Shown piece after piece: positions 52,160 to 61,353 of a stretch of 64,000 nucleotides of DNA (its first letter is position 1; every line of letters begins with the position of its first letter). The position numbers were made by a program, and so were the translations under genes. The stretch comes from Streptomyces sp. NBC_00236 (GTDB lineage Bacteria; Actinomycetota; Actinomycetes; Streptomycetales; Streptomycetaceae). The notes beneath the pieces are model-generated. The model was not told where the DNA came from. It did not search any database and worked only from the letters and a program-made list of their open reading frames with translations. The DNA is taken from the NCBI RefSeq assembly GCF_036195045.1, contig NZ_CP108100.1:7192001-7256000 (forward strand). The letters are read 5' to 3'.

Positions 52160-52556
52160 TTCGCCGGAACGTTTCAATGCCTTCCGGATCGTCGACGAAG
52201 ACGCCTGGACCCCGCTCCGGGGCGGCAGCGCGAAGGCCACCGACCGTGCGGTGGCCTCACGCGTCGTGGCGCTCACCGCCTCCGGCAGGGACGTCCGGGT
52301 CGCCTTCGGCGGTGCGCGGGCGCTGCACATCACCGTGACGATCGGTGTCAACGACGTGGCCGGGGAGGCCCTCACCCTGGCAGACGCGGCATCCCTGCCT
52401 TCCTTCGCCCGGCGTCACGGTGTCGGCGCGCTCTTGCTCCGGGCGACGTTCCGCGACCGGGTGCGCACCGGTGAGGACACGTCGACGGCGAGCGTCACGC
52501 GCAGCGGGCGTCGCACGGGAGGACAGGGCGTTCGCCGAGGCGCTCAGTCGCTGACC
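52160..52556 (+). pseudogene. Remnant of a GH18 chitinase lacking its catalytic core
   Basis: The plus frame around 52167-52475 keeps coding-type third positions and reads like both ends of a secreted GH18 chitinase joined together: SRVVALTASGRDVRVAFGGA matches the strand before the substrate site, and TIGVNDVAGEALTLADAAS with FARRHGVGALLLRATFRD matches the C-terminal part (usually IGVND...FTLADA...SMWSATRD). The ~200 residues between, including the DxxDxDxE catalytic motif, are missing. The natural ending REDRAFAEALSR then a stop at 52554-52556 is in the next frame, so a frameshift near 52480-52500 is also needed. No signal peptide is seen. Non-functional. Confidence 0.65.
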
Positions 52557-52564
52557 GCCGTGCC

Positions 52565-53455
52565 TCAGTGCCCGGTCCCCTCCCGTACGAGCGCCATCAG
52601 CGCCCGTGCTCCCGGGCTCAGCGCCTGAGCGGCGGGAAGCACCACGACGCTCTCGTAGTACGGCTGGTCCGCCCCGTCGAGAGCCACCGCCACCAGGCTC
52701 GCGGCCTCGGGCTTGCGCGAGAAGTGGTGCGGAACCACCGCGATGCCGAGCCCCTCGCGCACCAGCTCCAGCAAGGTGTGTACGTCGTTGACCTCCAGCG
52801 CCACCGTGCGGCGCGCTCGTGCGGCCGCGAACGCCTCGTCGGCCGCACGGCGGGGCCCGAAGTCCGGATGGAAGTCGATGAACGCCTCCCCGGCCAGCTC
52901 GTCCCATCCGGCCCGGTGCGCCGAGGCCAGCCGGTGACCGGGCGCGCACAGCAGGACCATGGGCTCACGGGCCAGCGGGACCAGCTCGCCCCGCCACTCC
53001 ACGGGGGAGACGGTGGCGGCGAAGGCGATGTCGAGCCGGCCGCCGGACACCCCGTCGACCAGGTTCGTCGTCCCCTCCTGGCGGAGCCGGATCTCCATGT
53101 GCGGGTGCTCGCGGTGGAAGGCGGCGAGCAGCCGCGGCAGGTTCAGCCCGGCCACGCACTGCTCCACGCCCACCGACAGGGTCCCGCGCAGGAGTCCCCG
53201 TACGGCGTCGACGGCGTCCTTCGCCGCCCGCGCGCCCGCCAGGGTGCGTTCCGCCTCCACCAGCAGCGCGCGCCCGGCCTCGGTCAGCCGCACACTGCGG
53301 GTCGTCCGGCTGAACAGCGGCGTCCGCAGCTCCTGCTCCAGGGCCCGGACGGAGGCTGAGAGGCCGGACTGCGACACGGCGACGCGCTCGGCGGCCCGGG
53401 TGAAATGCTGCTCCTGGGCGACGGCGACGAAATGTTCCAGCTGGCGCAACTCCAT
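52565..53455 (-). CDS. LysR-family regulator
   Basis: 296 residues: winged helix-turn-helix at 1-60 (QHFTRAAERVAVSQSGLSASVRALEQEL), then the substrate-binding domain (LSVGVEQCVAGLNLPRLL onward). Divergent from the aldo/keto reductase, its probable target. The shared gap is A/T-rich near 53458-53472 and holds a TATATT -10 candidate for lysR at 53464-53469. Confidence 0.92.
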   Translation of the reverse strand: MELRQLEHFVAVAQEQHFTRAAERVAVSQSGLSASVRALEQELRTPLFSRTTRSVRLTEAGRALLVEAERTLAGARAAKDAVDAVRGLLRGTLSVGVEQCVAGLNLPRLLAAFHREHPHMEIRLRQEGTTNLVDGVSGGRLDIAFAATVSPVEWRGELVPLAREPMVLLCAPGHRLASAHRAGWDELAGEAFIDFHPDFGPRRAADEAFAAARARRTVALEVNDVHTLLELVREGLGIAVVPHHFSRKPEAASLVAVALDGADQPYYESVVVLPAAQALSPGARALMALVREGTGH

Positions 53456-53584
53456 GATTGAGAAATATAGGTGCTGAATCCCAGCGGAATCTACTGTTGG
53501 ACTGCTGGATCATTGTGCGCGAGCCTGGACCCCGCACGCCGTATCCCGTCGTGAACCGGAACGATCTCTCCCGTGGAGCCCCGC

Positions 53585-54586
53585 ATGTACATCCCGTCCG
53601 CCGGCCGTTACCAGGACATGCCGTACCGGCGCACCGGGCGCAGCGGTCTGAAGCTGCCCGCCCTCTCGCTCGGTCTGTGGCACAACTTCGGCGGTGACCG
53701 GACACCGGAGTCGCAGGGGCAGATCCTCCGCCGGGCGTTCGACCTCGGCATCACCCACTTCGACCTGGCCAACAACTACGGACCGCCGCCCGGCTCCGCC
53801 GAGACCGCGATGGGCCGCTCGCTGGCGACGGACTTCGCCCGGCACCGCGACGAGATCATCGTGTCCACCAAGGCCGGCTATCTGATGTGGGACGGTCCGT
53901 ACGGGGAGTGGGGATCGCGCAAGAACCTGCTCTCCTCGCTGGACCGGAGCCTCGGCCGCCTCGGCCTCGACTACGTCGACATCTTCTACTCCCACCGGCC
54001 CGACCCCGAGACCCCGCTCGAGGAGACGATGGGGGCGCTCCACTCGGCGGTGCAGCAGGGCAAGGCGCTCTACGTCGGTATCTCCAACTACTCGGCCGAG
54101 CAGACGAGGGAGGCAGCCCGGATCCTCAAGGACCTCGGCACCCCGCTGCTCATCCACCAGCCGCGCTACTCGATGCTGGACCGCTGGGTCGAGGACGGCC
54201 TGCTCACGGCCCTGGACGAGCTGGGTGTCGGCTCCATCGCCTACTCGCCGCTGGAGCAGGGCATCCTCTCGGACCGCTACCTCCGCGGTATCCCGGAGGG
54301 CTCGCGGGCGGCGGGCAGCAGCCCGTTCCTCTCGGCCGACTCGGTCACGCCCGAGCTGGTCGGCCGTCTCCGCGAACTGGACCAACTGGCCTCCGCGCGT
54401 GGCCAGTCGCTGGCCCAGATGGCACTGGCCTGGGTGCTGCGCGGCGGCCGGGTCACCTCAGCGGTGGTCGGCGCGAGCAGCGTCGCCCAGCTGGAGAACA
54501 GCGTCGAGGCGATCCGCAACCTGGAGTTCAGCGACAAGGAACTCGCCGGGATCGAGAAGCTGTTGAAGGGCGCGAAGCGCCGCTGA
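53585..54586 (+). CDS. Aldo/keto reductase (glyceraldehyde-3-phosphate/methylglyoxal reductase-like)
   Basis: 333 residues of the TIM-barrel reductase family, closest in pattern to YghZ. The catalytic set is visible: Asp and Tyr in FDLANNYG, Lys in VSTKAGYLMW, His in FYSHRPDP. NADPH-binding VVGASSVAQLENSVEAI is near the C-terminus. The ATG at 53585 with GGAG six bases before it was chosen over a GTG at 53573. Likely reduces reactive aldehydes; controlled by the divergent LysR. Confidence 0.92.
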   Translation: MYIPSAGRYQDMPYRRTGRSGLKLPALSLGLWHNFGGDRTPESQGQILRRAFDLGITHFDLANNYGPPPGSAETAMGRSLATDFARHRDEIIVSTKAGYLMWDGPYGEWGSRKNLLSSLDRSLGRLGLDYVDIFYSHRPDPETPLEETMGALHSAVQQGKALYVGISNYSAEQTREAARILKDLGTPLLIHQPRYSMLDRWVEDGLLTALDELGVGSIAYSPLEQGILSDRYLRGIPEGSRAAGSSPFLSADSVTPELVGRLRELDQLASARGQSLAQMALAWVLRGGRVTSAVVGASSVAQLENSVEAIRNLEFSDKELAGIEKLLKGAKRR

Positions 54587-54591
54587 ATCAC

Positions 54592-54639
54592 CACGAAGGG
54601 GCCGGCACCTCCGCTTGCGGGGCGCCGGCCCCTTTCGTG
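54592..54639. terminator. Terminator between aldo/keto reductase and ArsR genes
   Basis: CACGAA-GGGGCCGGC (54592-54606) pairs with GCCGGCCCC-TTTCGTG (54624-54639) with a single bulged base. Convergent genes on both sides. Confidence 0.75.
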
Positions 54640-54662
54640 ATGCCCTTGTGCGGGCCGCCGTC

Positions 54663-55004
54663 TCAGGTGTCGTCCGCCCGGAGCAGCAGGTGCAGAAGGC
54701 CCGGGAAGCGGGCCTCGAACTCCTCGCGGCGCAGACGGTTGACCCGTTTGGCGCCCATGTCGCGCTGCTCCACCAGGCCCGCCCCGCGCAGCACCGAGAA
54801 GTGATGGCTGAGTGCGGCCTTGCCGACCGGCACGTCGAAGCTGCCGCAGCTGCGCGTCCAGTCCTCGGAGCCCGCCAGCTCCCGCACCAGCTGGAGGCGG
54901 ACCGGGTCGGCCACCGCGGAGAGGGCTTCGAGAACCGAGACCTCCGCGGGGTCCGTGTGGACCGGAGTCGCGCGATGTCCGCTGCCCGCAGGCTGGTTGG
55001 GCAT
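54663..55004 (-). CDS. ArsR-family regulator
   Basis: 113 residues: winged helix with KAALSHHFSVLRGAGLVEQR as recognition helix and wing. The metal-site cysteines of ArsR/SmtB are absent (one Cys only, in RSCGSF), so a metal sensor of that type is unlikely; it may sense redox or an organic ligand. GAGGAG seven bases before the ATG at 55004. Divergent from the quinone oxidoreductase. Confidence 0.88.
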   Translation of the reverse strand: MPNQPAGSGHRATPVHTDPAEVSVLEALSAVADPVRLQLVRELAGSEDWTRSCGSFDVPVGKAALSHHFSVLRGAGLVEQRDMGAKRVNRLRREEFEARFPGLLHLLLRADDT

Positions 55005-55029
55005 GTTCCGCTCCTCGTGTCCGTGGCTC

Positions 55030-55085
55030 TTGCCGAGTGTTCGATGAACATCGTACAGTCCGAGTGTTCGCTTTTCGTTGAACAC
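55030..55085 (+). promoter_or_regulatory. Promoter and ArsR operator of the quinone oxidoreductase gene
   Basis: -35 TTGCCG (55030-55035), 18-base spacer, -10 TACAGT (55054-55059). TGTTC-GAT-GAACA (55038-55050) fills the spacer; the motif CGAGTGTTCG recurs 27 bases later (55061-55070), and GAACAC at 55080-55085 completes a second, wider dyad. Confidence 0.6.
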
Positions 55086-55108
55086 ATCTCCCCAGGGACG
55101 GTTCTGCC

Positions 55109-56086
55109 ATGCGTGCGATCGAGTTCAAGGAGTACGGCGGCCCCGAGGTGCTGACCCTCGTCGAGAGGGTCGCCCCCGAGCCCGGCCCCGGGCAGGTCAC
55201 CATCGACGTCGCCTACGCGGGCGTCAACTTCGCCGATCTCAAGGCCAGATCCGTGGGATACCGGGTGCCCGGACTGCCCTTCGTCCCGGGCCTGGAGGTC
55301 TCGGGCCGGGTGCGGGCGGTCGGTGAGGGGGTCGAGGGCCTGAGCCCCGGGCAGGAGGTTGCCGCGTTCCTCGACGGCGGCGGATACGCGGACGTGGTGG
55401 CGGCCCCGGCCGACACCGTCTTCCCGCTCCCCGCCGGTGTGGACCTGCGCACGGGTGCCACCCTCCCCACCGTGCTGCCGACCGCGCACGCCCTGCTGCA
55501 CGAGGTCGGGCGGCTGCGGGCCGGCGAGAGCGTGCTGGTGCAGGGCGCGGCCGGCGGAGTCGGCACGGTGGCCGGGCAACTGGCCAGATCCGCGGGGGCC
55601 GGAGCCGTGTACGGCGTGGTGTCCTCGGCCGCGAAGGCCGCGTACGCCCTCGACCACGGCTACGACGAGGTGTTCGTCGGAGACACCTTCCCGGACGAGG
55701 TTCGCCGCGCCACCGGCGGCCGGGGCGTCGACCTGGTGCTCGACCCGGTCGGCGGGGACACGCTGCGCCGCGGCGTCGACGCGCTCGCCGTCTTCGGGCG
55801 CCTGGTCTCCTTCGGCAACGCGAGCGGCGCACAGCCCTGGAGCGTCGGGCAGGGCGAGCTCTACCCGGGCAGCAGGTCGGTGGCCGGCTTCTCGATCCTG
55901 GAGCTGGCCGCGAGCGACCCCGCCACTTTGCGTACCGTCGCGGAACGCGCCTTCCGAGCCGTGACCGACGGGCACGTCGACCTTCCCGTGACGGCCGAGT
56001 TCACCCTGGCGAGGACGGCCGAAGCGCACCTGCTGATGGAGGGCCGCACATCGACCGGCAAGCTGGTCCTGCGCATCGGCGGCTGA
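55109..56086 (+). CDS. NADPH:quinone-oxidoreductase-like medium-chain reductase
   Basis: 325 residues. GPEVLTLVE start, AGVNFADLKAR, and the NADPH fold VQGAAGGVGTVAGQLA near residues 145-160; zinc-binding residues of alcohol dehydrogenases are missing, as in QOR enzymes. GRVVSFGN-type strand (GRLVSFGNASG) near 230. Reduces quinones or enones. Controlled by the divergent ArsR gene through the palindromes at 55038-55085. Confidence 0.9.
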   Translation: MRAIEFKEYGGPEVLTLVERVAPEPGPGQVTIDVAYAGVNFADLKARSVGYRVPGLPFVPGLEVSGRVRAVGEGVEGLSPGQEVAAFLDGGGYADVVAAPADTVFPLPAGVDLRTGATLPTVLPTAHALLHEVGRLRAGESVLVQGAAGGVGTVAGQLARSAGAGAVYGVVSSAAKAAYALDHGYDEVFVGDTFPDEVRRATGGRGVDLVLDPVGGDTLRRGVDALAVFGRLVSFGNASGAQPWSVGQGELYPGSRSVAGFSILELAASDPATLRTVAERAFRAVTDGHVDLPVTAEFTLARTAEAHLLMEGRTSTGKLVLRIGG

Positions 56087-56141
56087 GCGGTCCCGTCCCT
56101 CGCCCCGCCCCCTGATCACGGACCCCGAAAGGTGCACGCAG

Positions 56142-57068
56142 ATGAAGATTCTGGTCGTAGGAGCAGGAGCCACCGGTGGCTACTTCGGTGCCCGGCTCGC
56201 ACAGGCGGGCAGGGACGTCACCTTCCTGGTCCGTCCGCGCCGCGCCGCGGTCCTCCGTGAGCGCGGTCTGCGCATCACCGGACTGGGGGAGGAGGAGAGG
56301 CTCACGCCCCGGCTCGTCACCGCGGACGAACTCTCCGGTCCCTACGACCTGGTGCTGCTCTCGGTGAAGGCCACGGCCCTGGACGCGGCCCTCGACGACA
56401 TCGCGCCGGCCGTCGGGCCGGAGACCGCGATCGTGCCGCTGCTCAACGGCATGGCCCACCTCGCGCGGCTGGGCGACCGGTTCGGTGAGAAGGCGGTGCT
56501 GGGCGGCGTCGCCAGGGTCATCACCACGCTGAACGCCGAAGGTGACATCGTGCGGCTCGCGCCGGTCGCCGGACTGACGATCGGCGAGCAGCAGGGCGGC
56601 ACATCGGAGCGGGCCGAGGCGATCACCGCCGTCCTCGGCGTCGCGGGCATCGAGGCGCGCCGGTCCAGGAACGTCATCGGGGCGATGTGGGGCAAGTGGG
56701 TGTTCATCAGCACCCTGGCGGGTCTGACCTGCCTGATGCGCGGCACCGTGGGCGATGTCCGGGCCGTCCCCGGCGGGCCCGGTTTCGTCACCGCCCTCCT
56801 GGCCGAGTGCGCCGCTGTCGCGGCCGCCGCGGGGCATCCCGTGCGGGAGACGGAACTCGACGCCGTGGCCGAGATGCTCACCACGGAGGGATCGCCGCTC
56901 ACCGCCTCGCTGTACCGCGACGTGACCCTGGGCGCACCGACCGAGGCCGAGCAGGTCTTCGGGGATCTCGTGGACCGGGCCCGGCGCCTGTCCGTCGCCA
57001 CCCCGCTGCTCGATCTCGTCACGCTGAACCTGCGCGTCCACGAGCTCCGCACCGGCTCCGCCGTCTGA
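56142..57068 (+). CDS. 2-Dehydropantoate 2-reductase-like protein (PanE/ApbA family)
   Basis: 308 residues with the NADP fold VGAGATGGYFGARLAQAG at 5-22 and the catalytic Lys region LSVKATALD near residue 73; the C-terminal helical domain carries GKWVFISTLAGLTCLMRG. In pantothenate synthesis PanE reduces ketopantoate; Streptomyces often have several paralogues, and no pan genes are here, so the true substrate is open. 55 bases after the QOR gene and possibly in its transcript. Confidence 0.88.
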   Translation: MKILVVGAGATGGYFGARLAQAGRDVTFLVRPRRAAVLRERGLRITGLGEEERLTPRLVTADELSGPYDLVLLSVKATALDAALDDIAPAVGPETAIVPLLNGMAHLARLGDRFGEKAVLGGVARVITTLNAEGDIVRLAPVAGLTIGEQQGGTSERAEAITAVLGVAGIEARRSRNVIGAMWGKWVFISTLAGLTCLMRGTVGDVRAVPGGPGFVTALLAECAAVAAAAGHPVRETELDAVAEMLTTEGSPLTASLYRDVTLGAPTEAEQVFGDLVDRARRLSVATPLLDLVTLNLRVHELRTGSAV

Positions 57069-57174
57069 GGCCCCCGGACCCGCGCACCGGACCCACGCCC
57101 CTTCAAAGGAGTGGACCTCTGGAGGCCAGGGCCGCTCTGGCCTGCACGTTCTGTGGCGCGTACCGTGTGGCACC

Positions 57175-58008
57175 ATGAAGATCCTCGTCAGCGCCGACAT
57201 GGAAGGCGCCACCGGTGTGACCTGGCCGGCCGATGTGCTGCCCGGTACACCCCAGTGGGAGCGGTGCCGCTCCCTGTTCACCTCCGACGTCAACGCGGCC
57301 GCCCTCGGCTTCTACGACGGGGGCGCCGACGAGGTGCTCGTCAACGAGGCCCACTGGACCATGCGCAACCTGCTGCTCGAGCAGCTCGACGACCGGGTCC
57401 AGATGATCACCGGCAGGCACAAGTCGCTCAGCATGGTGGAGGGCATCCAGCACGGTGACGTCGACGCGGTGGCCTTCATCGGCTACCACACGGGAGCCGG
57501 CACGGAGGGCGTCCTGGCCCACACGTTTCTGGCCAACTCCATCACCGGCGTCTGGGTGAACGGGGTCAGGGCGAGCGAGGGCCTGCTCAACGCCCATGTG
57601 GCCGCGGAGTACGGCGTCCCCGTCGTCCTCGTCACCGGCGACGACCTGACCTGCGTGGACGCCAGGGGTTACGCCCCCGACGCGCGGACGGTCGCCGTCA
57701 AGGACTACGTGTCGCGCTACGCCGCGGTCTGCCGCACCCCCACCCGCACCGCCGCCGACATCCGTGCGGCGGCCAAGGAGGCGGCCGGGCTCGCCGGACG
57801 TTACACACCGGTGGACGGCGGCCCGTTCACCGTTGAGCTGGAGTTCGACGCCGAACACCTGGCCGCGGCGGCCACGGTCGTGCCCGGCACGGCACCCTCC
57901 GGCGAGAGGCGTGTCGCCTACACCAGCGCGACGATGTACGAAGGTATCCGCACGTTCAAGGCGGTGACGACCATCGTGTCGTCCGCCGTGGAGGAACAGT
58001 ATGGCTGA
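57175..58008 (+). CDS. M55-family D-aminopeptidase (DppA-like)
   Basis: Zinc aminopeptidase of 277 residues. ADMEGATGV (residues 7-15), NEAHWTMRN near 58 and GYHTGAG near 103 hold the metal-binding Asp, Glu and His residues of DppA, which releases N-terminal D-amino acids from D-Ala-D-Ala type peptides. First of a four-gene peptidase operon; the stop overlaps the next start by eight bases. A TACCGT at 57161-57166 could be a -10, making a nearly leaderless transcript; an inverted repeat GGCCAG/CTGGCC is at 57124-57142. Confidence 0.92.
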   Translation: MKILVSADMEGATGVTWPADVLPGTPQWERCRSLFTSDVNAAALGFYDGGADEVLVNEAHWTMRNLLLEQLDDRVQMITGRHKSLSMVEGIQHGDVDAVAFIGYHTGAGTEGVLAHTFLANSITGVWVNGVRASEGLLNAHVAAEYGVPVVLVTGDDLTCVDARGYAPDARTVAVKDYVSRYAAVCRTPTRTAADIRAAAKEAAGLAGRYTPVDGGPFTVELEFDAEHLAAAATVVPGTAPSGERRVAYTSATMYEGIRTFKAVTTIVSSAVEEQYG

Positions 58009-59344
58009 GGCGAGCACCACCCAGGACGGCGTCGACGAACTGGCTCTCGACGAGTCGGTGACGTTCACCTCCGAACTGATCCGCATCGACACCACGAACA
58101 GGGGCGGCGGTGACTGCCGCGAACGTCCCGCCGCCGAGTACGTCGCCGAGCGGCTGGCCGCCGCGGGACTCGAACCGGCGATGCTGGAGCGCACCCCCGG
58201 CCGCACCAACGTCGTCGCCCGGATCCCCGGCACCGACCCGTCGGCCGAAGCGCTCCTGGTCCACGGCCACCTGGACGTCGTGCCGGCCGAGGCCGACGAC
58301 TGGACCGTGCACCCCTTCTCCGGCGAGGTGCGCGACGGAGTCGTCTGGGGCCGCGGCGCCATCGACATGAAGAACATGGACGCGATGGTCCTCGCCGTCG
58401 TCCGCTACTGGGCCAGGGCCGGCATCCGCCCACGCCGCGACATCGTGATCGCGTACACCGCGGACGAGGAGGCCAGCGCCGACGACGGCTCGGGCTTCCT
58501 CGCCGATCAGCACGCCGCACTCTTCGAAGGGTGCACGGAAGGCATCAGCGAGTCGGGCGCCTTCACCTTCCACGCCGGGCCGAACATGCCGCTCTACCCC
58601 ATCGCCGCGGGCGAACGCGGCACCGGCTGGCTCAAGCTCACCGCCCACGGCAAGGCGGGGCACGGTTCCAAGGTCAACCGCGCGAACGCGGTCAGCACGC
58701 TCGCCGCGGCCGTCGCCCGGATCGGCGACCACGAATGGCCGGTGCGTCTGACCCCCACGGTCCGCGCCGCGATCACCGAGATCGCCGCCCTGCACGGCAT
58801 CCAACCCGACCTCGATGCCCCCGGCTTCGACGTGGACGAACTCCTCGGCAAGATCGGACCGGCCGCCGACCTCGTCGCTCCGACCGTCCGCAACAGCTCC
58901 AACCCGACGATGCTGGACGCCGGTTACAAGGTCAACGTCATCCCCGGCCACGCCACCGCCTACATCGACGGCAGGATGGTCCCCGGCGGCGAGGACGAGT
59001 TCCGCACCACCCTGGACCGGCTGACCGGCCCCTCGGTCGACTGGGAGTTCCACCACCGCGAGGTGCCACTCCAGGCACCGGTCGACTCGCCCACGTTCGC
59101 CAAGCTCCGCGCCGCCGTCGAACGGTTCGACCCCGACGGCCACGTCGTGCCGTACTGCATGTCCGGCGGCACCGACGCCAAGCAGTTCTCCCGGCTCGGC
59201 ATCACCGGCTACGGCTTCTCGCCGCTGAAGCTGCCCGTCGGCTTCGACTACCAGGCCCTCTTCCACGGCGTGGACGAACGCGTCCCCGTCGAGGCGCTGC
59301 ACTTCGGCGTCCGGGTCCTGGACCACTACCTGCGTACCGCCTGA
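58001..59344 (+). CDS. M20/M25-family metallopeptidase
   Basis: 447 residues of the ArgE/DapE/CPG2 class. LVHGHLDVVPAE near residue 87 has the zinc His and the following Asp; GRGAIDMKN the bridging Asp; YTADEEASADDG the catalytic Glu pair; the last zinc His is in LFHGVDERVP. The dimerisation lid is the usual central insertion (~185-330). Splits a small dipeptide or acylated amino acid. Lies between M55 and S9 peptidase genes. Confidence 0.92.
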   Translation: MAEASTTQDGVDELALDESVTFTSELIRIDTTNRGGGDCRERPAAEYVAERLAAAGLEPAMLERTPGRTNVVARIPGTDPSAEALLVHGHLDVVPAEADDWTVHPFSGEVRDGVVWGRGAIDMKNMDAMVLAVVRYWARAGIRPRRDIVIAYTADEEASADDGSGFLADQHAALFEGCTEGISESGAFTFHAGPNMPLYPIAAGERGTGWLKLTAHGKAGHGSKVNRANAVSTLAAAVARIGDHEWPVRLTPTVRAAITEIAALHGIQPDLDAPGFDVDELLGKIGPAADLVAPTVRNSSNPTMLDAGYKVNVIPGHATAYIDGRMVPGGEDEFRTTLDRLTGPSVDWEFHHREVPLQAPVDSPTFAKLRAAVERFDPDGHVVPYCMSGGTDAKQFSRLGITGYGFSPLKLPVGFDYQALFHGVDERVPVEALHFGVRVLDHYLRTA

Positions 59345-59364
59345 ACCACTCGGGGGAACCGATC

Positions 59365-61353
59365 ATGAAATCCACTGAGGCCTACGGAAGCTGGCCGTCA
59401 CCGATCGACGCCGCGCTGGCCGCTTCCCGCGACGGCCGGCCCGAGTACGTCGGAGCGGTCGGCGACGAGCTGTGGTGGACGGAGCCGCGCCCGGCCGAGG
59501 CCGGCCGGCGTGCCCTGGTCCGCCGCTCGGCCGACGGCACCACCACGGAGCTGCCCGCGCCGTGGAACGCCCGCAGCCGCGTCATCGAGTACGGCGGACT
59601 GCCGTGGGCCGGCACCGTACGCGCCGAGGGCGGCCCGCTGATCGTCTTCGTCCACTTCGACGACCAGCGGCTGTACGCCTACGCCCCCGACGGCCCCCGC
59701 GAGCCATGGCCGCTGACGCCCGTCTCCGCGACCGGCGGCGGACTGCGCTGGGCCGACCCGCGGCCGCACCCGGACCGCGGACCGGCCGGCGAGGTCTGGT
59801 GCGTCCTGGAGGAGTTCACCGGCGAGGGCCCCACCGAACTGCGCCGGGTGATCGCCGCCGTGCCACTGGACGGATCGGCGGCCGGCGACCGGTCCGCGGT
59901 ACGTGAACTCTCCGACGACGGGCACCGGTTCGTCACGGGCGCCGAGGTCTCGCCCGACGGGCGGCGTGCGGCCTGGATCGCCTGGGACCACCCGCGGATG
60001 CCGTGGGACGGCACCGAGGTGATGCTCGCCGACATCGGCGAGGACGGCACCTTCCACGACGCCCGGCGTTTCGTGGGCGGTCCGGAGGAATCCGTACCGC
60101 AGGTCCGCTGGGCCTCGGACGGACAACTGCTGTTCGCCAGTGACCGCAGCGGGTGGTGGAATCTCTACCGCGCCGACCCGGACCGCGGCACCGTGGACGA
60201 ACTCGGCGTCCGCGAGGAGGAGTTCGCGGGTCCGTTGTGGAAGATCGGGCTCAACTGGTTCTGCCCGCTGGACAACGGGCTCATCGCCGCACTCCACGGC
60301 AGGGGATCCACCACCCTCGGCATCCTCGACCCGGAGACGGGCGAGATCGTCGACATCGCCGGACCCTGGACCGAATGGGCCGAGACCCTCGCCGTGCAGG
60401 GCAGCCGTGTCATCGGCATCGCGGCGAGCCCGCGCAGCGCCTACGAGATCGTGGAACTGGACACCGCGACCGGGCACACCCGGATCATCGGCGCACCGCA
60501 CGAGGACGCGGTCGACCCGTCGTACTACCCGGAGCCCGCCGTCCGCACCTTCACCGGGCCCGACGGCCGGGAGATCCACGCCCAGGTGTACCCGCCGCAC
60601 AGCCCCGACCGGACCGGACCGGACGACGAGCTGCCGCCCTTCGTGGTGTGGGCCCACGGCGGCCCGACCGGCCATGCCCCGCTCGTACTCGACCTGGAGA
60701 TCGCCTACTTCACCTCGCGCGGCATCGGCGTCGCCGAGGTCAACTACGGCGGTTCCACCGGCTACGGCCGGTCCTACCGCAACCGGCTGCGCGGACAGTG
60801 GGGCGTCGTCGACGTCGAGGACTGCGCCGCGGTCGCCGGGGCGCTGGCCGCCGAGGGCGCCGCCGATCCGCTCAGGCTCGCCGTCCGCGGCGGAAGCGCC
60901 GGCGGCTGGACCTCCGCCGCCTCGCTGACCGGGACGGATGTCTACGCCTGCGGCACGATCATCTACCCCATCCTGGACCTGACCGGCTGGGGCACCGACG
61001 AGACCCACGACTTCGAGTCGCAGTACCTGGAGTCGCTGGTCGGCCCGCTCGCCGAGGTCCCCGACCGCTACCGCGACAGGTCCCCGATCAACCGCACCGA
61101 CGGGCTCACCACCCCCTTCCTGATCCTCCAGGGGGAGGACGACCCGATCTGTCCGCCCGTGCAGTGCGAGCGGTTCCTGGCCGAGGTCGAGGGGCGCGGC
61201 ATCCCGCACGCCTATCTCACCTACCCGGGCGAGGGGCACGGATTCCGGCGCGCGGAGACCATGATCAGCGCGTTGGAGGCGGAACTCTCCCTGTACGCCC
61301 AGACGTTCGGCATCGACCGTACCGATGTTCCGCTGCTGGAGCTGAAGAAGTGA
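59365..61353 (+). CDS. S9-family prolyl oligopeptidase-type peptidase
   Basis: 662 residues: an N-terminal beta-propeller (~25-385; repeated DGRRAAWIAWDHP and LLFASDRSGWWNLY motifs) and a C-terminal alpha/beta-hydrolase domain. Catalytic Ser in RGGSAGGW near 511, Asp in GEDDPICPP near 592 and His in GEGHGF near 623. No signal peptide, hence cytoplasmic. Acts as dipeptidyl- or acylaminoacyl-peptidase on short peptides. The stop overlaps the next start (GTGA). Confidence 0.93.
   Translation: MKSTEAYGSWPSPIDAALAASRDGRPEYVGAVGDELWWTEPRPAEAGRRALVRRSADGTTTELPAPWNARSRVIEYGGLPWAGTVRAEGGPLIVFVHFDDQRLYAYAPDGPREPWPLTPVSATGGGLRWADPRPHPDRGPAGEVWCVLEEFTGEGPTELRRVIAAVPLDGSAAGDRSAVRELSDDGHRFVTGAEVSPDGRRAAWIAWDHPRMPWDGTEVMLADIGEDGTFHDARRFVGGPEESVPQVRWASDGQLLFASDRSGWWNLYRADPDRGTVDELGVREEEFAGPLWKIGLNWFCPLDNGLIAALHGRGSTTLGILDPETGEIVDIAGPWTEWAETLAVQGSRVIGIAASPRSAYEIVELDTATGHTRIIGAPHEDAVDPSYYPEPAVRTFTGPDGREIHAQVYPPHSPDRTGPDDELPPFVVWAHGGPTGHAPLVLDLEIAYFTSRGIGVAEVNYGGSTGYGRSYRNRLRGQWGVVDVEDCAAVAGALAAEGAADPLRLAVRGGSAGGWTSAASLTGTDVYACGTIIYPILDLTGWGTDETHDFESQYLESLVGPLAEVPDRYRDRSPINRTDGLTTPFLILQGEDDPICPPVQCERFLAEVEGRGIPHAYLTYPGEGHGFRRAETMISALEAELSLYAQTFGIDRTDVPLLELKK

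Noticed and set aside
51443..52375. Minus-strand 310-codon frame over the methyltransferase and chitinase remnant
   Set aside because: Low-complexity Arg/Ala/Ser composition and overlap with a clear methyltransferase gene.
52020..52628. 202-codon open frame as an intact gene
   Set aside because: Its first ~45 residues are Arg/Pro-rich filler, the middle is a broken chitinase and its end runs out of the natural frame into the LysR gene.
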